From NCBI RefSeq assembly GCF_029603155.1, contig NZ_JAPMUA010000001.1, positions 434,001 to 498,000 of the forward strand: a stretch of 64,000 nucleotides of DNA. The letters are read 5' to 3'. The DNA is from Galbibacter pacificus. Lineage in GTDB: Bacteria; Bacteroidota; Bacteroidia; Flavobacteriales; Flavobacteriaceae. A program made the position numbers and the translations under genes. The notes beneath the pieces are model-generated. The model was not told where the DNA came from and did not search any database. It saw only the letters and a list, made by a program, of their open reading frames with translations. Shown in pieces: positions 29,468 through 37,062 of this stretch (position 1 is the stretch's first letter; each line of letters begins with the position of its first letter).

Positions 29468-31096
29468 ATGAAAATATTCAATATAAAATTACTTATTCCG
29501 TTGGTATCCGTACTTGTACTGGTTTCCTGCGAAAAAGATCTTTTAAATACAGAGCCTTCAAACGAATTGAGCAATGCCAATTTCTGGAAGACCCAAAAAG
29601 ATGCCCTTAATGCCGTAAATGCCATGTATGCTTTTCTACCAGATTATAACGAAGTTGAATGGGACAGGATGACGGATATAGCAACTACCAATAGCCCAGC
29701 CCAGCAAACGGTTACCATTGAACGTGGGGAACACGATGCTAGCTTGAGCAGATTTAAATCTAATTGGGATGGTGGATATCAAGCTATAAGGGCCGCCAAT
29801 TATTTTTTAGAAAACATTGATAAGGTTCGCGAGGAAGACCCTTCGGTAAGTCAAGATATTATCAATAGATACAAAGCAGAAGTACGCTTTGTCAGGGCAT
29901 TTTTCTATGTTCGTCTAACCATGCTTTTTGGCAATGTGCCCTTGATTACCAGAACCCTTAACATTGAAGAATCAAAAGAAATAACAAGAGACCCCCAACA
30001 ACAAATATGGGATTTTGTAGCTACAGAATTTGATGAAATAAAAAATGAACTGCCAAAAGCATACAGTGGAAACGACATTGGCCGAATTACAAAAGGGGCC
30101 GCCTTATCCATGAAGGCAAGGGCAATGTTGTATGCAGGACGCTGGAACGAAGCTTCGGTAGCCGCAAAAGAAGTTATGGATTTGGGAGAGTATGAGCTTT
30201 ATCCTAATTTTAAAGATTTATTTAGTTATGAAGCAGAAAATAGCAACGAAATAATTCTGGATAGGCAAAGGGCAAAAGATGTGGCCGCCCATAATTTTTT
30301 TGCCAGCCATGCACCGGTTAGTTTAAATGGGAGCGTAGGCATTTGTCCCACTCAAACCCTTGCAAATGCATACGAGACCGTAAATGGTTTGCCAATAGGT
30401 GAAGACAATTCTTACAATCCTTTAAACCCGTATGCAAACCGGGATCCTCGAATGGGATATACCATGTTTATTCCTACTTTTTCTGATGATGTACCCGGCG
30501 ATGTACTTTTTAATGGACAGGTATATGACCCGCGCCCGGATTCTGGCACGGGCGATGAAATTGAAGTGGATTTTTACCGTACAAAAACAGGATATAGCAT
30601 AAAAAAATATATTAACGAAGAAGAATTGAACGACAGAAGCAATGGAGGCGTTAACTTTATATTGATACGTTATGCCGACGTATTGTTAATGTATGCGGAG
30701 GCCAAAATAGAAATGGGCTCCATAGACCAAAGTGTTTACGATGCAATAAATGAAATAAGGGGCCGAAACGATGTTAATATGCCCGCAATAGCACAAGGGT
30801 TGTCGCAAGCAGAATTACGTAAGGTAGTCCGTCATGAACGAATGGTAGAATTGGCTTTGGAAGGGCTTCGGTTTTTCGATCTGCGCAGGTGGAAAACTGC
30901 CGAAAACCTTATGAAAGGAGTTATTCCCGGGATGAATTATATCCCGATAGGGGAGCCTACGGAAGCTTCAGCTATCGAAGAATTAACATATGGGGGTACA
31001 ACGCGTGCGTTCAACCCAAACAGGGATTACCTTTTTCCCATCCCTCAAGAAGAACGGATCCTTGTTCCTTCATTGGAGCAAAACCCAAATTATTAA
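29468..31096 (+). CDS. SusD/RagB-family lipoprotein
   Basis: 542 residues; lipobox VSC with Cys21. N-terminal SusD segment NANFWKTQKDALNAVNAMY, TPR-like helices (YKAEVRFVRAFFYVRLTMLFGNVPLI), and the C-terminal RagB motif RHERMVELALEGLRFFDLRRW and DYLFPIPQEE are textbook. It starts 11 bases after the STN-SusC gene and forms the surface lid of that transporter. Confidence 0.96.
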   Translation: MKIFNIKLLIPLVSVLVLVSCEKDLLNTEPSNELSNANFWKTQKDALNAVNAMYAFLPDYNEVEWDRMTDIATTNSPAQQTVTIERGEHDASLSRFKSNWDGGYQAIRAANYFLENIDKVREEDPSVSQDIINRYKAEVRFVRAFFYVRLTMLFGNVPLITRTLNIEESKEITRDPQQQIWDFVATEFDEIKNELPKAYSGNDIGRITKGAALSMKARAMLYAGRWNEASVAAKEVMDLGEYELYPNFKDLFSYEAENSNEIILDRQRAKDVAAHNFFASHAPVSLNGSVGICPTQTLANAYETVNGLPIGEDNSYNPLNPYANRDPRMGYTMFIPTFSDDVPGDVLFNGQVYDPRPDSGTGDEIEVDFYRTKTGYSIKKYINEEELNDRSNGGVNFILIRYADVLLMYAEAKIEMGSIDQSVYDAINEIRGRNDVNMPAIAQGLSQAELRKVVRHERMVELALEGLRFFDLRRWKTAENLMKGVIPGMNYIPIGEPTEASAIEELTYGGTTRAFNPNRDYLFPIPQEERILVPSLEQNPNY

Positions 31097-31109
31097 TATT
31101 TTAGCAATT

Positions 31110-31185
31110 GCCCGTAATCATTCAAAATAAAATATTTAATGTCCGCCCATTTTGAAAAGGCATGCTATTACGGATGATTACGGGC
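31110..31185 (+). repeat. Long-loop 12-base inverted repeat after susD
   Basis: GCCCGTAATCAT (31110-31121) and ATGATTACGGGC (31174-31185) are perfect 12-base arms around a 52-base loop. An 11-base direct repeat CATTCAAAATA also overlaps both arms. It lies between susD and the sulfatase gene on the same strand and lacks a terminator T-run. A leaky attenuator or processing site is possible. Confidence 0.65.
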
Positions 31186-31221
31186 ATTCAAAATACACTT
31201 TAGATTAAAACTTAAGACCTG

Positions 31222-33249
31222 ATGAAATATCTATTTTTTACAGTACTGACATGCCTCTTTATTGGTTGCAAGGAAGAAAAGCAAGTTTCAGAAAATTTTA
31301 GCAAGCCAGACTCCAAACCAAATATTATCTTCATTTTGACCGACGATTTGGGGTATGGCGATATTGGGGTGCTTTTCCAAAATCAAAGAAAAAAAGAAGG
31401 AAAGCCTCATTTTAAAACCCCGTTTATTGATGAAATGGCAAATAGCGGTATAACCCTTGCAAGGCATTATGTGCCGGCTCCCGTATGTGCACCTTCGAGG
31501 GCTTCCTTGTTGTACGGGGTCCACCAAGGACATTCAAACATTAGAAACAACCAATTTGACAAGGCCCTTTCTGACGTTCCAAATATGGCGTCCATGCTCA
31601 AGGAAGCAGGCTATGCAACAGCTTTGGTTGGGAAATGGGGGCTACAGGGGTTAACAGGGAACAGCCCAGATACATGGAAAGCATTCCCGACCAAAAGAGG
31701 GTTTGATTATTTTTTCGGTTATGTAAGGCATGTAGATGGGCACAATCATTATCCTGCGCACAAAGCACATGACCGGCCTAAAGTAGAATTGTACGAAAAT
31801 AATGATGAAATTTCGGGAAAATTGGAAGGATGTTATACAACAGACTTGTTCACGGCCGCGGCCAAACATTGGATTTATAATCAGGCAAAAAGTAAAGACA
31901 AACCTTTTTTCTTGGAACTGGCGTTCGATACGCCCCATGCCGGGCTTCAAATTGCACCATCTCCATACCCTGAAGGTGGCGGGATTAATGGCGGAATTCA
32001 ATGGAAAGGGACTCCGGGAAGATTTATCAATACGGCAGATACTACCATAGACGACTATTACCATCCCGATTATGCCAAGAAAGATTGGCCAGACCCCCAA
32101 AAAAGATTCGCTAGCATGGTGAGGCGCATAGACAATGCCATTGGCGATATCAGGCAACTTTTAAAAGACCTTTCGATAGACAGGGAAACATTGATAGTGT
32201 TTACGTCCGATAACGGGCCTCATAACGAATCGTATGGCTATGGAAAATACGATCCTACCTTTTTTGATAGCTTTGCTAATCTTGATGGCATTAAGCGAGA
32301 TACATGGGAAGGAGGTATCCGTGTGCCCACGTTTGTAAGCTGGCCCGGCCATATCCCGGATGGCATTAAAAACAATCAGCCGAGTGCTTTTTACGATTGG
32401 ATGCCAACATTTGCTGAAATAGCAGGCATTGCACCCCCTGCCAGGACAGATGGAGTATCGTTATGGCCAATATTGAATGGTGAAAAGGAAACTAACGATG
32501 GAATGGTTTATATTGAATATAGTCAAAACGGGAAGACCCCGGAATATTCCGAATTTGAAAAACAGCACCAGGGAGCAAAAAGAGGAGAAATGCAGGTTGT
32601 TTATTTGGAAGGCCATAAAGGCATCCGGCAAAATATACAATCTCAAGATGATGATTTTCAGATATACAATATTCAAGAAGATGCTGAAGAGACCAAAGAT
32701 TTAGCTTCTTCAAGCCCTTATTTTGAAGCACTTCAAACCCGGATGAAGAGCAAAGTGCTACAAAGCCGCCGACCGGATCATGAGGCAAAACGGCCTTATG
32801 ACGGAATAATTGTTCCTTCGGTTAAATTAAAAAACATACAAAAAGGCATACAATATACTTCCTACAAAAAAACAACCTCATGGATTCCGGATGTTAGGGT
32901 AATAAAGAACCAGCAACTGGCAAATGGAGTGCAAAAGGCATTAAATATAACCAACATTGTTAAAGGAGACTCCATGGTCGTTAGCTACAAAGGATATCTA
33001 CATGCCCCAACTTCTGGTGAATATACCTTTAGCCTGCAAGCAGATTCAAATAGTATTTTAAGAATCCACAATGCAAAAGTAATCGATATGGAAGATAGGG
33101 AAGCGCCTTTAGAAGCCAAGATAATGTTGGAGAAGGGATATCATCCCCTTAATTTAATTTATGCACACAATAAAGGAGAACCCAGCTTATCTCTTAAATC
33201 AAAAGGACCAAACGATATTGTTTTTAAAGAAATGGATTTTAGTTATTGA
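31222..33249 (+). CDS. Sulfatase (arylsulfatase family S1), lipoprotein
   Basis: 675 residues; lipobox IGC with Cys16. The formylglycine site is Cys89 in PVCAPSRAS (CxPxR type), so maturation by a formylglycine-generating enzyme or anSME is needed. Metal-ligand segments TDDLGYGD near the start and FTSDNGPHNE later are present. After the ~510-residue sulfatase domain a C-terminal ~120-residue PA14-like module (GYLHAPTSGEYTFSLQADS) is appended and may bind carbohydrate. It is the only enzyme of the ECF-controlled group, which suggests a sulfated glycan ligand. I cannot assign the S1 subfamily. Confidence 0.92.
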   Translation: MKYLFFTVLTCLFIGCKEEKQVSENFSKPDSKPNIIFILTDDLGYGDIGVLFQNQRKKEGKPHFKTPFIDEMANSGITLARHYVPAPVCAPSRASLLYGVHQGHSNIRNNQFDKALSDVPNMASMLKEAGYATALVGKWGLQGLTGNSPDTWKAFPTKRGFDYFFGYVRHVDGHNHYPAHKAHDRPKVELYENNDEISGKLEGCYTTDLFTAAAKHWIYNQAKSKDKPFFLELAFDTPHAGLQIAPSPYPEGGGINGGIQWKGTPGRFINTADTTIDDYYHPDYAKKDWPDPQKRFASMVRRIDNAIGDIRQLLKDLSIDRETLIVFTSDNGPHNESYGYGKYDPTFFDSFANLDGIKRDTWEGGIRVPTFVSWPGHIPDGIKNNQPSAFYDWMPTFAEIAGIAPPARTDGVSLWPILNGEKETNDGMVYIEYSQNGKTPEYSEFEKQHQGAKRGEMQVVYLEGHKGIRQNIQSQDDDFQIYNIQEDAEETKDLASSSPYFEALQTRMKSKVLQSRRPDHEAKRPYDGIIVPSVKLKNIQKGIQYTSYKKTTSWIPDVRVIKNQQLANGVQKALNITNIVKGDSMVVSYKGYLHAPTSGEYTFSLQADSNSILRIHNAKVIDMEDREAPLEAKIMLEKGYHPLNLIYAHNKGEPSLSLKSKGPNDIVFKEMDFSY

Positions 33250-33395
33250 TGGAAGTTTGTAAGATTATAGAGTGGAAAATACAGCTATAAGTTATGAACT
33301 GAGTAATTTGTATAGTAAGGATTGAGTTTTTAAAACTTATATCTTGGCCATATATTTAAAATTGAATTGATAGATTTATAATTACCCCCCAACCA

Positions 33396-34994
33396 TCAAT
33401 ATGTTTTAATCTCCATAATCCGTTTATCAAAATTATCCTTGTGTAGGGATTTACTTTTTATTCTGGTTTTATAGGTATAGATGGTTGTAATGGAAAGTTC
33501 CAAAAAATTGGCAATTTGATTATTGTCCTGTATTCCCAAGCGGTATAATGCAAAAATCCTTAATTCGGGGCTTAAAAGCTCGTTGGTTTTCATATTGTAT
33601 TGATGCTCATTGGGAAAGAGGCTGTTAAATTCTTCAATAAAAGTTGGGAATAATTTCAAAAAGATTTCATCGAATTGGCGAAAAAGATTTTCGCGCTCCT
33701 TTTTTACACTGTACCTGTTTAGTGCCGGGAGGACATCATCAAACTTCTTCGAAATAATTTTTTGGCGGGTAGTTTTTTGTAAGGTATCCAGTTTATTAAT
33801 AAAATCGGATGTTGCCTGAATGAAATAGGTAATATATTCTTGCTTTATAGTATCGGCTTCGCGTAAATGCACGTTTAATTCCTGCAATTGTTTGTAGGAG
33901 GCCGTTAATTCTTTTCTGGATTTGCTTTTGGACTTAAGCTGTTTAAAAATTATAATTAAAAAAACAATGACAATGATTGCCAAAACGGCCAGTAAGGTAA
34001 CCATGATTTCAAGGAAGCGGTTTTGCTTCGAGATGTTGTACATCTGGGCTTCCTCGATAATAGGAAGAATACTGGATATTTGAATTTTTCGGTGCCTGGC
34101 ATTGTAAAAAGTGGCATCGTCCATTGCCAAATGGATATAGGTATTTGCCTTTTTAACATTTCCGGCTTTGTATAGTTCATTGGCAAGATTCCTTAAAGCC
34201 ACGGTTTCCTTGGTAGCACTTTGAATATCAGAGATGGCAGCCAGGGCCAAGTATTCAATGGCTTTCTCCTTAAACCCGCGCTCCGAGAAAATATAGCCAA
34301 GGCTCGAAGTGGCAATCCCATAAAATTCGGGAGAAAGGTCGTAGTTATTGATCCAATATTGAAAGGCAAATTCGGCTCCTTTAAAATCCTGTTGTTTCAT
34401 GCGCCTCAAACTTTCGGCAGCCCAATAATCGTTATCGTTTTCATCCACCAGCTCCAGAGCTTTGGACAAGCATTCGTTGCCCTGTTGTATGTAATGGATA
34501 TTAAACCTGCTATCGTTATTATAATCGGCCAGATCGTAATAAGTTCTTGCTTTTACCGAGTAATACTGGAATTTGTTCTCTTTATTCAAGGTTTTTACGT
34601 CAATACTGTTTAGTGTATCTATAGCCTCTTTGAAAAGTCCGGAAGATAACAGCACAAAACCTTCCTGTACCTTTATTTCGTTTTGAAGTTCGGGGTTTTT
34701 AAGGGCAATAGCCTTTGTTTTTGCTTTTTCGAGGTAATAATATGCAGAGTCGTATTTAAAAGATTTGTATTCTTTAAAGAGCGATAAATAAGTTTGGTAT
34801 AGTTGAACGCTATTGCCATTTACCACATATTTTTGAACATCTTTTTTAAGCGCCTGTATGGCATCGTATTTTTTTTGAATATAAATTTCTTTTCGGGCAA
34901 TTTCACGATCAAGCCGATTCAGGGTATTCTGTGGATCCTGTGAAAAGGATAAAGTATAAATAAGGATAAAAAAAATAGTTGCAGTATAGCGCAT
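33396..34994 (-). CDS. Membrane TPR regulator with C-terminal HTH (DUF6377-like)
   Basis: 532 residues. Signal peptide (ending SFS-Q), TPR-like helical periplasmic part (about 25-320), one membrane segment near 327-350 (MVTLLAVLAIIVIVFLIIIF), coiled-coil (KELTASYKQLQELNVHL), and a cytoplasmic C-terminal region ending in a LuxR-like HTH (LSPELRIFALYRLGIQDNNQIANFLELSITTIYTYKTRI). The layout is that of SusR-type one-protein sensors of Bacteroidota. It is divergent from the following SusCD operon across a 422-base spacer, so it probably senses the ligand of that system and activates its transcription. Confidence 0.82.
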   Translation of the reverse strand: MRYTATIFFILIYTLSFSQDPQNTLNRLDREIARKEIYIQKKYDAIQALKKDVQKYVVNGNSVQLYQTYLSLFKEYKSFKYDSAYYYLEKAKTKAIALKNPELQNEIKVQEGFVLLSSGLFKEAIDTLNSIDVKTLNKENKFQYYSVKARTYYDLADYNNDSRFNIHYIQQGNECLSKALELVDENDNDYWAAESLRRMKQQDFKGAEFAFQYWINNYDLSPEFYGIATSSLGYIFSERGFKEKAIEYLALAAISDIQSATKETVALRNLANELYKAGNVKKANTYIHLAMDDATFYNARHRKIQISSILPIIEEAQMYNISKQNRFLEIMVTLLAVLAIIVIVFLIIIFKQLKSKSKSRKELTASYKQLQELNVHLREADTIKQEYITYFIQATSDFINKLDTLQKTTRQKIISKKFDDVLPALNRYSVKKERENLFRQFDEIFLKLFPTFIEEFNSLFPNEHQYNMKTNELLSPELRIFALYRLGIQDNNQIANFLELSITTIYTYKTRIKSKSLHKDNFDKRIMEIKTY

Positions 34995-35416
34995 GCTGTA
35001 GTTGGGTTATATAGGATAAAAATCAATTCAAGAATAATAAAATATAAAGCTTAAATTAATCAAAAAACAGTAAGTTTTTTAATTAAAATGAGTTATTGCC
35101 TCAAATGGTCCTATTATTTATTATATCGATAAATATTGGATGCAATATATGTGTTTTTGAAAAAAATACCTCTAAAAAAATACTGTTTTAGCAATGTGTA
35201 TTGTTTAAAACACCTATAAATTTTTAAATAGTATCTAGATTTTTTAGCGGTATAAAAAATATTAATCATTTAAAAATCAATAAATTAAGTTATTTATTGG
35301 CTCGATATTATCTTGATTTTAACTATATCGTTTTCTTTCCCTTCAATTTGCTCATAATTTTGATTGATTCCAAAATGGAATTGCAACTAACATAAATTAA
35401 TCAAACAACTAAACGT
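34995..35416. other. 422-base divergent regulatory spacer
   Basis: Very AT-rich and gene-free. It separates the SusR-like regulator from the operon it probably controls. The only recognisable element is the TAATTTTG box listed separately. I see no long dyad. Confidence 0.5.
35355..35362 (+). promoter_or_regulatory. Candidate -7 box (TAATTTTG) of the GH97 operon
   Basis: TAATTTTG matches TAnnTTTG and lies 54 bases before the first ATG of the operon (35417). No TTTG occurs at the expected -33 distance, only T-rich sequence, which would suit a promoter that needs an activator. Confidence 0.4.
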
Positions 35417-35941
35417 ATGAAAAGTCTACGCCTAAAAATCCTGTTATTGGGGTTATCTCTGGTATGTTTCTGGGGATGCAACAAAACCGACGACGGGAGC
35501 TACACAACACCCATTACACTTTATGAAAAAGTAGGCGGTAGTTGGAGCCTAAAAAGCTTGAAAATGGTAGATGAATTTGCAAAGGCAAACGAGATCAAGC
35601 CAGACGAGCAGAATTTGGAAAGCTTTTTTAATTATCAGGATTTTAAATTATTGCTGAATCTAGATCAAACAATGAACCCCACTTCTTATAAAGTAGAAGG
35701 AAATGTGCCACCATTGTTTGAGCCTTCGGGTTATTGGGAATTAAGCTCACCTTTTCAGCCCACTACTGCCAATGCGGTGCGCATTAAACTTTACAGCGAT
35801 GCTTCAAAATCAAAACTTACTCAAGAATTGCGGCTAACCTCCATTCCGGGATCTACAAGTGACATGCAGGTGCAATTGGTAAGAAGCTCCGAAGGTACTG
35901 CTTACCTCTCTTATATTTTTAATCTAACGGCAACTAACTAA
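35417..35941 (+). CDS. Small lipoprotein of the GH97 SusCD operon
   Basis: 174 residues; lipobox WGC with Cys21. After a short linker there is a compact beta-rich domain beginning GGSWSLKSLKMVDEF, with a central GYWELSSPF segment. This resembles DUF5004-like lipoproteins found in such loci, but I assign that only tentatively. First gene of the operon, 7 bases from the next gene. No catalytic motif; a surface ligand-binding role is inferred from position. Confidence 0.7.
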   Translation: MKSLRLKILLLGLSLVCFWGCNKTDDGSYTTPITLYEKVGGSWSLKSLKMVDEFAKANEIKPDEQNLESFFNYQDFKLLLNLDQTMNPTSYKVEGNVPPLFEPSGYWELSSPFQPTTANAVRIKLYSDASKSKLTQELRLTSIPGSTSDMQVQLVRSSEGTAYLSYIFNLTATN

Positions 35942-35948
35942 CGATATT

Positions 35949-37022
35949 ATGAAAAAACTACTATACGCACTCTTTTTGCTATGTTTTTTAGCACCCATAA
36001 CGAGCAGGTCGCAAGAGGAAGCCGGGGACGTTTCCAAAATTTGGTCTTACCCCGTAATTTATAATTATGACGAAGAAGTTACTTGGTATTTTGATATGGC
36101 CGGAACGACCTTTACCGAGGATGAAGATTTGTATATATGGATTTGGTCACCTTCTGAACCCGATGCCGGGAACTGGGAAAATTCATCAGATTTTGCAAAA
36201 CTTTCTTATGAAGGAAACTTTATATGGAGCTTTACCTTGACGCCAACAACGTATTTTTCTGTTTCTGCTGAAGATATTGCCGCAAGTGCAGGGTTTTGGC
36301 TCCGCCTGAAAAATAAGGACGGAAGCAAGCAATCGGGCGTTGCTCAGGTTAGCTATACGCCTTTCAATGATTTTGAAACTGCCAATGAGCTAATACGTTC
36401 CTATCCAACCAAGCCGAGTTTGGATGAAGGCTTGAGCATTCTTTTTAATGCCAATTTAGCCGAAGGCTTCGATGGGGTAGAGAGTGTGCATTTTCATAGC
36501 GGACTTAACGATTGGGAAGTATTGCAGGAATATCAGGCATGGCTCCCGGAAATTAGTGCAAAGACCCAATTAAAAGACTTAGGGGGCGGAATCTATAAAA
36601 TGGACCTTATTCCATCAGAATACTACGGAACGGAAGACGGCTATGTAATGACCAACTTGAATTTTTTAATGGTTGCCAAAGATTGGGCGGCGACTATTCC
36701 GGATCAGGTACTTAACGCTGCCGAATATATCCCGCCGCCACCGCCGGAATTTAAGTTTTTCCCCCTTCAGATAAGTCAAAAAGATTTCCTGGGAATGATT
36801 AGGACAAACAACGAACGGGGTGTTACAACTTTAAAATATACCATAACAGCCGGTTCTAAAATAATTGAAGGGGAATTTACCGGAGGAACCAGTGAAATTA
36901 AGGGTTTTGTGGATTTGGTTACAGAATTGCATGGAATGTCCGGGTTGAGTCAAATTCACGTGTTGGTGAGCGATAACAACGATAGGGTAATTACAGATAC
37001 AGCCATACCGCTTAAAAAATAG
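35949..37022 (+). CDS. Secreted Ig-like protein, possible surface glycan-binding protein
   Basis: 357 residues with a signal peptide (cleavage near SRS-Q), no lipobox. Two similar N-terminal beta domains (WSYPVIYNYDEEVTWYFDMAGTTF and GLSILFNANLAEGFDGVESVHFHSG) resemble the tandem Ig-like or starch-binding SusE/F-type architecture, followed by a linker with a proline run (EYIPPPPPEF) and a C-terminal beta domain. No catalytic motif is seen. Between a lipoprotein and SusC in the operon, it is a candidate carbohydrate-binding accessory protein; function is not established. Confidence 0.65.
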   Translation: MKKLLYALFLLCFLAPITSRSQEEAGDVSKIWSYPVIYNYDEEVTWYFDMAGTTFTEDEDLYIWIWSPSEPDAGNWENSSDFAKLSYEGNFIWSFTLTPTTYFSVSAEDIAASAGFWLRLKNKDGSKQSGVAQVSYTPFNDFETANELIRSYPTKPSLDEGLSILFNANLAEGFDGVESVHFHSGLNDWEVLQEYQAWLPEISAKTQLKDLGGGIYKMDLIPSEYYGTEDGYVMTNLNFLMVAKDWAATIPDQVLNAAEYIPPPPPEFKFFPLQISQKDFLGMIRTNNERGVTTLKYTITAGSKIIEGEFTGGTSEIKGFVDLVTELHGMSGLSQIHVLVSDNNDRVITDTAIPLKK

Positions 37023-37062
37023 TGCTGGTATATAAGCACATTTACAACCAAAAAAATAAAAA

